From contig CAWFPJ010000010.1 of NCBI GenBank assembly GCA_963817515.1, positions 248,001-312,000 on the forward strand: a stretch of DNA of 64,000 bases, given 5' to 3'. The notes under the pieces are model-generated. The model saw only the letters and a list, made by a program, of their open reading frames with translations. It was not told where the DNA came from and made no database searches. The stretch's first letter is position 1; each line of letters starts with the position of its first letter. The stretch comes from DATMNI01 sp963817515 (lineage in GTDB: Bacteria; Acidobacteriota; Terriglobia; Bryobacterales; Bryobacteraceae). Shown here piece after piece: positions 25,039 through 34,660 of this stretch. The translations under genes were made by a program, and so were the position numbers.

Positions 25039-28000
25039 ATGTCACGCTTCGCCATTAACTATCCGTACTTCATCGTAGTGGTGTGCCTGATCATCGCTGT
25101 GGTCGGGGTGACCAGCCTGGTGCGCATGCCGGTAGACATGTTCCCCTCCATGAATATTCCCGTGGTGGTGGTGGCTACCTTTTATTCGGGCATGCCGCCG
25201 GAACAGATTGAGACCGACATCACCAGCCGTTTCGAGCGCTTCTTCACGCTGGGCAGCGGCATAGAGCACATCGAATCGCGATCGCTGCCCGGGGTGAGCG
25301 TGATCAAAGTCTTTTTCCAACCGGGCACCGATCCCGACTCCGCGGTCACCACCATTTCCAATCTGGCGATGGCGCAACTGCGCCGGCTTCCGCCAGGCAC
25401 GCTGCCGCCAGTGGTCCTGAAATTCGATGCGTCCAGCCTTCCGGTCTGCCTGGTGACTTTCAAGGGCGAAGGCCTGAATGAGACGGCGCTCCGCGACCTG
25501 GCTCAGTTTCAGGTGCGTAACCAGATTGCCAGCGTTCCCGGAGCCAGCGTCCCGCAGCCATTTGGCGGCCGGTACCGCCAGATCATGGTTTATACCGATC
25601 CCTACAAACTCGAAGCCCATCAGCTCAGCCCGATGGACGTGGTGCGCAGCGTTAACCAGTCCAACCTGATCTTGCCCGCGGGCGATGTGCAGATTGGTCC
25701 ACTGGATTACAACATTTACACCAACAGCCAGTTGCGCACCGTGGGCGAGATCGATCAGTTGCCCATCAAAACCGTCGGGCAGTCCCCGGTGCGCGTCGCC
25801 GATATCGGCCACGCCGAAGACGCCCAGCAGATTCAGACCAACCTGGTGCGCGTGGATGGCCAGCGCTCCGTATACATCCCGGTATTGAAGCAAGGCGGCG
25901 ACACCAACACGATCCAGGTGGTGGATGGCATCAAGCACGCCGTGCAGCATCTCTTCGATGTGCCGAAGCAACTGATCAGCCGGGTGGTGTTCGATCAGTC
26001 CATTTTCGTGAAAACCGCCATTGAAACTCTGCTGCACGAAGGCGCCATCGGCTTGTTCCTGACCTCGGTCATGATTCTGATCTTCCTGGGCAGCATGCGC
26101 GCCACCGTGGCGGTCTTCTTTTCCATTCCGCTTTCGGCCCTGGCGGCATTCATCGCGCTTTCCATGGGCGGCAGCTCTATCAACAGCATGGTGCTGGGAG
26201 GGCTGGCCCTGGCGTTTTCCCGCTTGATCGACAACTCGGTGGTGGTGTTGGAGAACATCTACCGGCACTTGGAAATGGGGGAGGAGCCGGCCGTGGCGGC
26301 GTCCAAGGGAGGACAGGAAGTTGCGCTCCCGGTACTGGCTTCCACGCTCACCACCATCGTGGTATTTTTTCCGGTCACGCTGCTTTACGGCGTCAGCAAG
26401 TTTCTCTTCTCGGCGCTCGCCCTGGCTGTGGTGCTTTCCCTGATCGCATCTTACGCCGTGGCCATGTCGGTGGTGCCCCTGTTCTGCGCGCGCTTCATCG
26501 GCGCACATCACGCCGGGCATGCGGATGAGACCAATCACGCGACGAATCCAGTAGTAGCGGCTCCGCGCCGCCGCAATCTGCTGGACCGTTTCAACGCCTG
26601 GTTTAACCCCAGGTTCGAGAGCTTCCTCAACGTTTATGACCGCGTCATCGGCCTGGTCCTGAAGCAGCCGGTGGCCATTCTCTTCGTGCTGACGGGAATT
26701 GTTGTGCTGAGCCTGTTCCTTTTTCCACTGCTCGATTTCTCGTTCTTTCCGCGCACGGATCCGGCGCAGTTCATGATGAACCTCAAGCTTCCCTCCGGCA
26801 CCCGCATTGGGATTACCGAACAGGAGGTGGCCAAGGTGGAGCAGGTAGTTCGCGACACGGTGGCGCCCAAAGACCTCGGGATGATCGTTTCCAACATCGG
26901 CTCCACCCCCGACTTCTCCGCCATCTACACCAGCAATTCGGGGATGCACACCGCTACCGTGCAGGTGAGCCTCACGGAAGATCACAAGGTCGGCAGCTAC
27001 GAATATATGGCACGGGTACGCCGGCGCGTGGCCGAAGAGTTGCCGGAGATCACCACTTATTTTCAGTCCGGCGGACTGGTGGATGCCGTCCTCAGCCTTG
27101 GCATGCCGGCTCCTATTGACGTGCAGGTCTCCGGTTCCAACATGGCGCAAAGCTACGCCACGGCGCTTCGCCTGGCACGCCAGATCCGCAAGGTGCCCGA
27201 TGTAGGCGATATCTTCGTGCCCCAGGACATCGACTACCCGGCGCTCCAGTTGGACGTGGACCGGATGCGGGCCCGGGAGCTCGACCTTACACAACAAGAA
27301 GTGGTGGGAAACATTATTACGGCCCTGACCTCCAATGCCATGATTGCGCCCAGTTTCTGGATCGATCCGAAAACCGGCAACGATTACATGCTGACGGTGC
27401 AGTATCCCGAGCGTCAGATTCAGAACTTCGACGATCTGCGGGCCATCCCGATTCACGGCAAGGACGCCGCTCACTCCACGCGGCTGGACGCAGTGTCGGA
27501 GATTCATCGGATGAAATCGCCCACCGAGGTGGACCATTACCAGCTGCGCCGCGTGATCGATATCTACGTGCAGCCGCTGGGTGAAGATCTCGGGCGCATT
27601 GCAACCGCAATCGATGGAATTACCGCCGCGACTCCGATCCCCAGCGGCGTAACGGTAACCTTGCGCGGGCTGGTGCAAGGCATGCGGCAGAGCTTTCGGA
27701 GTTTCGGAATCGGCCTGATTCTCTCGGTGATCCTGCTGTACCTGATCCTGGTTGCCCAATTTCGATCCTTCCTGGATCCGCTGCTGATTCTTACTGCTGT
27801 GCCGCCGGGGCTGACGGGCGCGCTGCTGATACTTTACCTGACACGCACCAGCATGAATGTGATGTCGCTCATGGGGCTGATGATTCTGATCGGCATGACG
27901 GTGTCCGACAGTATTCTGATCGTCGAGTTCACCCGCCACCTGCGGGGAGACGGGATGAGCGTACGGCAGGCTGTGGTGACCGCGGCCCGTGTGCGCCTCC

Positions 28001-28215
28001 GCCCCGTGCTGATGACCTCGCTTGCCACCATCATCGGGCTGCTGCCGATGGCGCTCAAGCTGGGGGCTGGAAGCGAGTCTTACGCTCCTCTGGCTCGCGC
28101 GGTTGTGGGGGGCATGAGTGTTTCGCTGATGATGACCGTCATCATGGTGCCCGCCGCTTACTATGTGGCGTACCGGAAGGAAGATTCGCGCTTGCCTGGC
28201 GGGGTGGCTGGCTAA
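25039..28215 (+). CDS. RND-family efflux permease
   Basis: Proton-driven inner-membrane pump of the AcrB/HAE1-like superfamily. It is 1058 aa with the usual two halves of 6 membrane helices and two large periplasmic loops. The first helix is followed by LVRMPVDMFPSMNIPVVVV and PEQIETDITSRFERFF. In helix 4 the charge relay reads RLIDNSVVVLEN: the first Asp is kept but the second position, Asp in AcrB (408), is Asn. Helix 10 has LIGMTVSDSILIVEF. The stop TAA overlaps the ATG of the next RND copy (TAATG), so two permeases were once translationally coupled. Substrate is unknown. Confidence 0.93.
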   Translation: MSRFAINYPYFIVVVCLIIAVVGVTSLVRMPVDMFPSMNIPVVVVATFYSGMPPEQIETDITSRFERFFTLGSGIEHIESRSLPGVSVIKVFFQPGTDPDSAVTTISNLAMAQLRRLPPGTLPPVVLKFDASSLPVCLVTFKGEGLNETALRDLAQFQVRNQIASVPGASVPQPFGGRYRQIMVYTDPYKLEAHQLSPMDVVRSVNQSNLILPAGDVQIGPLDYNIYTNSQLRTVGEIDQLPIKTVGQSPVRVADIGHAEDAQQIQTNLVRVDGQRSVYIPVLKQGGDTNTIQVVDGIKHAVQHLFDVPKQLISRVVFDQSIFVKTAIETLLHEGAIGLFLTSVMILIFLGSMRATVAVFFSIPLSALAAFIALSMGGSSINSMVLGGLALAFSRLIDNSVVVLENIYRHLEMGEEPAVAASKGGQEVALPVLASTLTTIVVFFPVTLLYGVSKFLFSALALAVVLSLIASYAVAMSVVPLFCARFIGAHHAGHADETNHATNPVVAAPRRRNLLDRFNAWFNPRFESFLNVYDRVIGLVLKQPVAILFVLTGIVVLSLFLFPLLDFSFFPRTDPAQFMMNLKLPSGTRIGITEQEVAKVEQVVRDTVAPKDLGMIVSNIGSTPDFSAIYTSNSGMHTATVQVSLTEDHKVGSYEYMARVRRRVAEELPEITTYFQSGGLVDAVLSLGMPAPIDVQVSGSNMAQSYATALRLARQIRKVPDVGDIFVPQDIDYPALQLDVDRMRARELDLTQQEVVGNIITALTSNAMIAPSFWIDPKTGNDYMLTVQYPERQIQNFDDLRAIPIHGKDAAHSTRLDAVSEIHRMKSPTEVDHYQLRRVIDIYVQPLGEDLGRIATAIDGITAATPIPSGVTVTLRGLVQGMRQSFRSFGIGLILSVILLYLILVAQFRSFLDPLLILTAVPPGLTGALLILYLTRTSMNVMSLMGLMILIGMTVSDSILIVEFTRHLRGDGMSVRQAVVTAARVRLRPVLMTSLATIIGLLPMALKLGAGSESYAPLARAVVGGMSVSLMMTVIMVPAAYYVAYRKEDSRLPGGVAG

Positions 28216-28880
28216 TGTCTTCCTTTGCGATCCGGAATCCTTACTTCATTGTTGTGGTCTGTCTGATTATCGCGGTGGTGGGAGTGACCAGCCTGGTGCG
28301 CATGCCGGTGGATATGTTTCCGTCCATGAATATTCCGGGGTGGTGGTGGCCACGTTTTACTCCGGCATGCCTCCCGAGCAGATAGAAACCGACATCACCA
28401 GCCATCATCGGCCGCACAAAAGTGCCGGAGGGGTTGAGCATTACGCTCCGCGGCATGGTGCAGGGGATGCGGGCTTCCTTTACCAGCTTCACGTTGGGGC
28501 TGGGCCTGGCCGTGGTGCTTCTGTATCTGATCCTGGTGGCACAGTTCCGCTCGTTCCTGGATCCGTTCATTATTCTGCTGGCGGTGCCGCCGGGATTGAT
28601 CGACGTCATCCTGACCCTTTGGCTTTCGAACACCACGCTGAACGTGATGTCGCTGATGGGGGTGGTGATGCTGGTGGGGATTGCGGTGTCCAACAGCATC
28701 CTGATCGTGGAGTTTAGGCGATCGCTTCGCGAACACGGGATGGCGGTCCGGGAAGCCGTGGCGCTGGCCCGGGCGATTCTGGGAGGGCTGAGCGTTTCGG
28801 TAGCGCTGACGGTTTTTCTGGTGCCGGCGGCCTATGTACTGGTTTATGACAGGTCACTGGTTTATGACAGGTCACGATAA
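28215..28880 (+). pseudogene. Remnant of a second RND permease (large internal deletions)
   Basis: The first about 55 codons are nearly identical in protein to the permease upstream (VVVCLIIAVVGVTSLVRMPV), then a one-base loss near 28341 shifts the frame and a stop follows at about 28383. At about 28407 (ACATCACCAGC|CATCATCGG) the sequence jumps to what would be residue about 865 of a full-length pump (GRTKVPEGLSITLRGM), so some 2.4 kb is missing. A further in-frame gap of about 35-40 residues joins AVALA to RAILGGLSVS. The end carries an 18-bp tandem duplication (28838-28873). Only helices 1 and about 8-12 are left, so it cannot pump. It shows that the locus once had tandem permeases, as in MdtBC-type systems. 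Confidence 0.85.
28838..28873. repeat. 18-bp tandem duplication
   Basis: CTGGTTTATGACAGGTCA occurs twice in a row at the 3' end of the RND remnant, just before the TolC-like gene. It adds six codons in frame (LVYDRS twice) and is a typical slippage product. Confidence 0.8.
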
Positions 28881-28884
28881 CAAC

Positions 28885-30177
28885 ATGCGTCTTCTACTTA
28901 CCCTGCCCGTTACCCTGGCGGCGGGCTTTCTGTGCCTCTCGCAGGCCCACGCACAGCCCGCTTTGCACCTCACGCTGGCGGAGGCGCAGCGCCTGGCGAT
29001 CCAAAACAACCCCCAGTTTATGGCGGCAAAGTACACTGCCGCGGCGGCCTACGAAGTCCCCAAGCAGTATCGGGCCAACTTTGCGCCTACCGTCTACGGC
29101 AGCCTCACGGGCGTGGGCGCCGACAACGGGAGCCGCCTGGCGGCGGGCGCCCTGAACAACCCAGTGGTCTACGATCATGTGGGCTCGGGATTATCGGTGG
29201 GACAGATGATCACCGATTTCGGACGCACCAGCAACCTGGTGGGAATGGCCAAACTGCGCGCCGAGGCGCAGGACCAGGTTACCGAGAGCGCACGCGCGCA
29301 GATTCTGCTGGCCGCCAGCAGCGCTTACTTTGCGTTGCTGCGCGCGCGGTCGGTGATGCAGGTGGCTAACCAGACGGTGGCCGCACGCCAACTGGTGTCG
29401 GACCAGGTAACTGCGTTGGCCGAGAGCAAGTTGAAGTCGACCCTGGACGTGAGCTTCGCCAACGTGAATCTAGGAGAGGCGAAACTGCTTCAGGTACAGG
29501 CGCAGAACGACGTCAAAGCGGCGGAGGCGGAACTGGCTACGGCCATGGGCTTGCCGAATGAAGCCGGCTTCGTGCTGGCGGAGGAGGCCATGCCCGGTCC
29601 ACTGCCGGACCGCGTGGACGATCTGCTGCGCGCCGCGTTTCAGAACCGGCCTGAGTTGAAGGATCTGCGGCTGGAACAAAGCGCCATCGAGCGGTTCGTC
29701 AAGGCGGAGCATGCGCTCTTCTATCCGAGCGTGGGAGTGGTGGGCACGGCGGGCTTTGCACCGTCGGGGGTTCCAGAGATCGCGGGCCGCTACGGCGCCA
29801 TCGGGCTCAACGTGAATATCCCGATTTTTAACGGCGGTTTGTTCAAGGCTCGCCAGGCGGAGGCGGAACTGAAGGCCAAGGCGGCCACGCAGAACGTCAA
29901 CGATCTGGAGAATCGCGTGGCCCGCGATGTGCGAGTGGCATATCTTAATGCGACCACGGCGTATGATCGGATGGGGCTGACGGAACAGTTGTTGAACCAG
30001 GCGCAACAATCGGCGGATCTGGCAAAGACGCGATATGACCTGGGGCTGGGTTCGATCGTGGAATTGAGCCAGGCGGAATTGAACTTGACCTCGGCACAGA
30101 TTGCAAGCGCGACTGCGCGCTACGATTACCAGACGCAGCGCGTAGTGGTCGATTACCAGACGGGTGTGCTGCGATAA
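28885..30177 (+). CDS. TolC-family outer-membrane efflux channel
   Basis: Outer-membrane factor of the RND pump. It is 430 aa from ATG 28885, giving a signal peptide (LLLTLPVTLAAGFLCL...AHA). Two internally repeated OEP domains carry the family pattern: LTLAEAQRLAIQNNP at the start, AQILLAASSAYFALLRARS, and in the second half AVRVAYLNATT-like and RYDLGLGSIVELSQAELNL. It lies 4 nt after the RND remnant and is presumably in the same transcript as adaptor and permease. The end is 14 nt from the convergent NarL-type regulator. The frame is intact. Confidence 0.92.
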   Translation: MRLLLTLPVTLAAGFLCLSQAHAQPALHLTLAEAQRLAIQNNPQFMAAKYTAAAAYEVPKQYRANFAPTVYGSLTGVGADNGSRLAAGALNNPVVYDHVGSGLSVGQMITDFGRTSNLVGMAKLRAEAQDQVTESARAQILLAASSAYFALLRARSVMQVANQTVAARQLVSDQVTALAESKLKSTLDVSFANVNLGEAKLLQVQAQNDVKAAEAELATAMGLPNEAGFVLAEEAMPGPLPDRVDDLLRAAFQNRPELKDLRLEQSAIERFVKAEHALFYPSVGVVGTAGFAPSGVPEIAGRYGAIGLNVNIPIFNGGLFKARQAEAELKAKAATQNVNDLENRVARDVRVAYLNATTAYDRMGLTEQLLNQAQQSADLAKTRYDLGLGSIVELSQAELNLTSAQIASATARYDYQTQRVVVDYQTGVLR

Positions 30178-30191
30178 CGGATCGGACACTC

Positions 30192-30842
30192 TCAACTGAT
30201 CACGCCTTTGCGGATGGCGTAGAGGATCAGTTCGGCTCCGTTGTGCAGGTTGAGCTTCTGAAAAATATTGCTGCGGTGGGTTTCCACGGTGTACAGGCTC
30301 AGGTTGAGAAGGGCCGCCGTTTCCTTGTTATTCCGGCCTTCGGCGAGCAACTGCAGAACCTCGCGCTCGCGCGTGGTCAACAGTTCGTAGCTGTCTTCCA
30401 CCTTGCGTTCCTGCATCTGCCGCATGTAGTCCTCCACCAGCATCTTGCTGATGGCGGGGCTGAAAAAGGCTTTGCCCTCGCTCACCGCGATCACGGCGCT
30501 GACCAGGTCGTGTTCGGCGGAATCCTTCAGCAGGTAGGCGCGCGCGCCCGCCTTCAGCGCCTTCAACACGTAGCCTTCGTCGGAATGCATGCTGAGAAAA
30601 ACAACGGCGGTTTGCGGCAGCTTGGCTGAGATCTGGCGCGCGGCTTCGATGCCATTCAGAATCGGCATGGCCACATCCATGACAACCACGTCGGGCATGT
30701 GCTGCTCGGCCAGGGCGACGGCTTCGCGGCCATCCGCCGCGTCGGCGATCACGTGAAAGCCGGCGTGGCTTTCGAGCAGCAGGCGCAGCCCTTTGCGAAC
30801 CACCGTGTGATCGTCTGCCAGCAGAATACGAATGGTTTTCAT
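30192..30842 (-). CDS. NarL/FixJ-family response regulator
   Basis: 216 aa. The receiver domain (about 4-120) has the acidic pair ADD and the phosphoacceptor Asp56 (VVVMDVAMP), followed by Lys in LLKDSAEHD. The C-terminal LuxR-type helix-turn-helix (about 150-210) has LTTREREVLQLLAEGRNNKETA and VETHRSNIFQKLNL. Its ATG overlaps the expected stop of the kinase upstream (ATGA), so the two are cognate. Targets are unknown; the RND locus is convergent next door. Confidence 0.92.
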   Translation of the reverse strand: MKTIRILLADDHTVVRKGLRLLLESHAGFHVIADAADGREAVALAEQHMPDVVVMDVAMPILNGIEAARQISAKLPQTAVVFLSMHSDEGYVLKALKAGARAYLLKDSAEHDLVSAVIAVSEGKAFFSPAISKMLVEDYMRQMQERKVEDSYELLTTREREVLQLLAEGRNNKETAALLNLSLYTVETHRSNIFQKLNLHNGAELILYAIRKGVIS

Positions 30843-32280
30843 GCCGGTTCCTTTTGCGTCGCGGTTGCGCCGGAGGTTGCGAGACGGTTTGCGCCAGCGG
30901 CAGCGCGACGCGCAGCACCGTGCCGCGGCCGGGGGCTGACTCCACCGCCAGGCTACCGCTCAGGTAACTGACGCGCTCCTGAATGCCGAGGAGTCCCATG
31001 CCGCGTTCCTGGCGGGCGTCGAATCCTCTGCCGTCGTCTTCCACCACCAGCTGCAATTGGCCGGGCTCCTGGCGCACCGCGATCTTCACGTTGCGCGCCC
31101 CGGAATGCTGCACGCAGTTGTGCAGCGCTTCCTGCACGATGCGATAGACGCAGGTCTTGTGGTCTTCGGGAAGCTCTTCGGACACCTGTTCGGCATCCAC
31201 ATTCACCCAGACGCCGCTGCGTTTGGAAACCTCGCGCGCCTGCCATTGCAGCGCCGGCACCAGGCCGAGATCGTCCAGCATGGAGGGGCGCAGCAGCAGC
31301 GCCATATTTCGCACCACGCTGATGGAGCCCTCCACCTGCTTCTTGATCTCGCCGGCCTTGGCGTCCAGGGCGGCCAGGCCGTCCACTGCGTCCACGCCTT
31401 TGGCGGCGCGGATGAGGGTGGAGAGGTTGGCCATTTCCACCAGCACGCCGGTCAGGGCCTGGCCCACTTCGTCGTGCAGTTCGCGCGAGATGGAGCGCCG
31501 CTCATCTTCCTGGGCCGCCACCAGCCGTGCCGACAGGCGCTTCAACTCCTCGCGGGCGTTCGCCATTTCGGTAAAGTGCCGCGCGGTTTCGGTTTCCAGC
31601 TTCAGGATTTTGCGGATACTGACGGCGGCCAGCACCAGGCCCAGCCCGATGGTCAGGGCGATGGCGATTCCCAGGCGGCGGTGAAACTTCGAAAAGATGG
31701 CTTCCACCCGCGCTCTGCCCTGGCGCAGTTGCGATTCGTTGATGGCGCCGATCTGGTCGGCGATCCCCAGCATCGTCATGCGGCGCGGAAAGACTTCATC
31801 GCGCAGAAAAATATAGCCGTCGCGCCGGCGTTGGCCGGGCGTCCATTCGAAGACCGGTTCCAGCACGCGCCAGTAGGCATCCAGTTGCTGCGTCAGCACC
31901 TGGAATGGACCGGCCTCCTGCGCGGTCAGCAGCGTCCGGTATTGCTGCAGCGCGGCGTCCATATCCTTGCGGGTTTCGCGCAGGCTGTAGCGATGGCCTT
32001 CGGCCTTGCCGCTCTCCGGCTCCAGCAGGTAGTCGCGCACGTAGGTGCCGGAAACGTACACGTCGCCGCGGATGCGCTCGAGCAGGCGCGTGCGCAGCAG
32101 GAAGTCCTCGCGGATATTGTCGTTGGAGGTTTGGATTTCCTGCAAGGACCGGATGCCGTCAAGGCCCGCGAACGCCATCAGCAGAAGCAGTCCGCCGAAA
32201 CCAGCCATCAGCACGTGGCGGCTGGCGAGCGCGATGGCCGTGCTGCGGCGCAGAGAGAGAGGTTGGGCCGATTGCGACAT
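30839..32280 (-). CDS. NarL-type sensor histidine kinase, C-terminal frame break
   Basis: Membrane sensor kinase of the HisKA_3 class. The N-terminal helix (about 20-40), an extracytoplasmic helical sensor (about 45-200) and a second helix (LGIAIALTIGLGLVLAAVSI) are followed by the dimerisation motif RSISRELHDEVGQALTG with the phospho-His and a HATPase_c domain (LHNCVQHSGARNV, VEDDGRGFD, GMGLLGIQERV). The conserved part ends with LRVALPLAQT. The frame as read runs on to 30328 in a wrong frame across the regulator gene. One base lost near 30875 explains it: the alternative frame ends ATQKEPA-stop with the stop overlapping the regulator ATG. The coordinates given assume this. It is divergent from TauE, 19 nt away. 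Confidence 0.88.
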
Positions 32281-32290
32281 TCGCCACCAC

Positions 32291-32296
32291 TATCCT
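32291..32296 (+). promoter_or_regulatory. -10-like hexamer before the TauE/SafE gene
   Basis: TATCCT ends 3 nt before ATG 32300, within the 19-nt gap to the divergent kinase start. The gap is too short for a normal leader and has no ribosome site, so a leaderless start is the simplest reading. Confidence 0.3.
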
Positions 32297-32299
32297 AGT

Positions 32300-33173
32300 A
32301 TGCTTGGGAAAGCATTTTTTGAAAGCCACGCAATCGTGAACGCCTTGGAATTCACCGCGCTGATCTGGGCCATTTCTGCGGCCGCCGGTTTCCTGGGCGC
32401 CCTGACTGGTCTGGGCGGCGGCGTAATCCTCACACCGGCCTTGACGCTGCTCTTCGGAATCGACATCCGGTATGCCATCGGCGCCAGCCTGGTATCGGTG
32501 ATCGCGACCTCATCGGGCGCGGCATCGGCCTACGTGAGGGAGGGTTACTCCAATGTGCGGATCGGCATGTTCCTGGAAATTGCGACCACGTTCGGCGCGA
32601 TCTTCGGAGCCTTTCTGGCATCGCGGATTCCCACCTCGTCGCTGGCCGTGATTTTCGGGCTGGTGCTGCTGTATTCGGCCTACCTATCGAGCCGCAAGGA
32701 ACCCGATGGGCCAGGGGCGGAATCGTCTGACCCACTGGCGCAGGCGGTTGCGGATGGATGCCAGTTATCCAACGCCTGAAGGCCTGCAGCCATATCACGT
32801 GCAGCGCGTGAAGTCCGGTTTCAGCCTGATGCTCGGAGCCGGCGCCCTTTCCGGACTGCTGGGGATCGGCTCCGGCGCGCTCAAAGTAATTGCCATGGAC
32901 CAGGCCATGCGGATACCGTTCAAGGTTTCGACCACCACCAGCAATTTCATGATCGGCGTGACCGCGGCGGCCAGCGCCGGAGTGTATTTGAATCGCGGCT
33001 ACATTGACCCGGGGCTGGCTGGCCCGGTGATGCTCGGAGTGTTGTTCGGATCTTTAATCGGCGCCCGTGTCCTGGCCGGAGCGAACACGCGCGTGCTGCG
33101 AATCGTGTTCGGCCTGGTGGTGGCGGCCATGGCGGTGGAGATGATTGTGAGCGGATTGGGAGGGAGGATTTGA
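32300..33173 (+). CDS. TauE/SafE-family anion permease, frameshifted
   Basis: Membrane exporter or importer family linked to sulfite, sulfonates or other small anions; about 290 aa. ATG 32300 is chosen; GTG 32336 is an alternative. The N-terminal half has GALTGLGGGVILTPALTLL and the C-terminal half the mirrored motif GALSGLLGIGSGALKV. Between the halves the frame changes near 32743 (CAG|G|CGGTTGCGGATG, one extra G), so two overlapping frames cover one protein. It lies 1 nt before the DUF1634 gene, its frequent partner. Confidence 0.85.
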
Positions 33174-33174
33174 T

Positions 33175-33561
33175 ATGAAGCTGTGGAATACCAAAATGAC
33201 CGACGAACAGATGGACCGGATTATCGGCAACCTGCTGCGCGCGGGCGTCATTCTGGCCGCGTCGGTAGTGCTGGCGGGGGAAATCTGGCACATGGTCCAG
33301 AGGGGCAGCGGGCTGCCGAACTACAAGGTCTTTCGCGGCGAGCCCTCGGAATTGCGCAGCGTGGCGGGCGTGGTGGGCGGCGTGTTGCAAGGCCACTCGG
33401 CGGACCTGATTCAGTTCGGGCTGCTGTTGCTCATCGCCACTCCGGTAGTAAGGGTTGCATTCTCCGTGTGGGCGTTCGCCGTGCAGCGCGACCGGGCCTA
33501 CGTGGTGATTACGCTGATTGTGCTGGCCGCGCTGGTGGTGAGTTTGGCCGGGGCGATATGA
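33175..33561 (+). CDS. DUF1634 membrane protein
   Basis: 128 aa. Three hydrophobic segments (about 21-41, 75-95, 105-126) with the family pattern RIIGNLLRAGVILAASVVL and LIQFGLLLLIATPVVRV. It begins 1 nt after the TauE/SafE stop. DUF1634 proteins usually follow TauE/SafE permeases and probably form part of the transporter. Convergent with KDG kinase, 3 nt apart. Confidence 0.88.
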   Translation: MKLWNTKMTDEQMDRIIGNLLRAGVILAASVVLAGEIWHMVQRGSGLPNYKVFRGEPSELRSVAGVVGGVLQGHSADLIQFGLLLLIATPVVRVAFSVWAFAVQRDRAYVVITLIVLAALVVSLAGAI

Positions 33562-33564
33562 AGC

Positions 33565-34632
33565 CTATCTTTGTACCCTGCCGGAGCCGCCGCCCTTGAG
33601 CAGCGCGTTGACTTCTTCCACCGTGAAGCGGTTGAAGTCGCCCGGGATCGAGTGTTTGAGGCAACTCGCAGCTACGGCAAACTCGAGCGCGTCCTGGGGG
33701 CTGGAAAGCGACATTAGCCCGTAAATCAGACCCGCGGCAAAGCAGTCGCCGCCGCCAACGCGGTCCACGATGTGGGTGATGTCGTACTGGCGGCTGAGCA
33801 GGAATTCCTTGCGGTTATTCAGGCAGGCCGACCAGCCATTGTGCGACGCGCTGTGGGATTCACGCAGAGTGATGGCGATAGCTTTCATCTGCGGATATTC
33901 GGCCAGCACCTTGGCCGTGAGTTTCTGGTACTGGGTGGTGTCGAGTTTGCCGGAATGGACGTCTACTTCGGCCTGAATCCCGAGCGCCATCTGCACGTCC
34001 TCTTCATTGGCGATGGCGATATCCACGAGCTTCGTCAGTTCGCGCATCACTTCGGCCGTGGGCTTGCCCCACTTCCACAGGTTCTTACGATAGTTCAAGT
34101 CGCAAGAAACCGTGAGCCCTTTCTCACGGGCCTTGCGCATGGATTCCAGTGCAAGGTCGGCAGCGGTCGCGCTGATAGCGGGTGTGATGCCGGTGATGTG
34201 GAACCATCCGGCGCCTTCGAAAACATCGTCCCATTGGATGTCGCCGGGCTTGGCGAGAGCAATGGAGCTATTGGCGCGGTCGTAGACGACTTTCGACGGG
34301 CGCTGGTTGGCGCCGGCTTCCACGTAGTAGACACCCACCCTGCCCTTGCTGCGTACGATGCGGGAAGTATCCACTCCGAAGCGCCGTAGTTCGGCGACGG
34401 CGGCGTCAGCTATTGGATTGGCATCCGGCAGCGCCGTGACGTAAGTCGCGGGCAGACCGAATTGCGCCAACGCGACGGCCACGTTAGCCTCTCCACCTCC
34501 AAAGGTTGCCACGAATTGGGACGTCTGAAGGAAGCGCTCGAAGCCCGGAGGTGCCAGGCGGAGCATAATCTCACCGAAGGTAACAATTCTCGGGTGGGGC
34601 ATTTCTTGGGCCTGCACTTTCGAGCCAGGCAT
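33565..34632 (-). CDS. kdgK: 2-keto-3-deoxygluconate kinase (PfkB family)
   Basis: Phosphorylates KDG to KDPG, linking uronate/pectin breakdown or a modified Entner-Doudoroff route to glycolysis. It is 355 aa (ATG 34632; a second ATG at 34602 is also possible). TFGEIMLRLAPPG at the start and GGGEANVAVALAQFG form the sugar pocket. The C-terminal anion-hole motif reads DRVGGGDCFAAGLIYGL, the variant typical of KDG kinases and not of ribokinases. The frame is intact. It lies 28 nt after the small unknown gene on the same strand. Confidence 0.88.
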   Translation of the reverse strand: MPGSKVQAQEMPHPRIVTFGEIMLRLAPPGFERFLQTSQFVATFGGGEANVAVALAQFGLPATYVTALPDANPIADAAVAELRRFGVDTSRIVRSKGRVGVYYVEAGANQRPSKVVYDRANSSIALAKPGDIQWDDVFEGAGWFHITGITPAISATAADLALESMRKAREKGLTVSCDLNYRKNLWKWGKPTAEVMRELTKLVDIAIANEEDVQMALGIQAEVDVHSGKLDTTQYQKLTAKVLAEYPQMKAIAITLRESHSASHNGWSACLNNRKEFLLSRQYDITHIVDRVGGGDCFAAGLIYGLMSLSSPQDALEFAVAASCLKHSIPGDFNRFTVEEVNALLKGGGSGRVQR

Positions 34633-34660
34633 TCAACTTTGCACGGACAGATTGCCGAAC

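Noticed and set aside
25042..27939. Very long minus-strand frame (965 codons) opposite the RND permease
   Set aside because: Antisense shadow; the plus-strand permease is full length and typical.
30328..30838. C-terminal extension of the sensor kinase over the regulator gene
   Set aside because: Out-of-frame translation of the regulator; explained by a single missing base near 30875.
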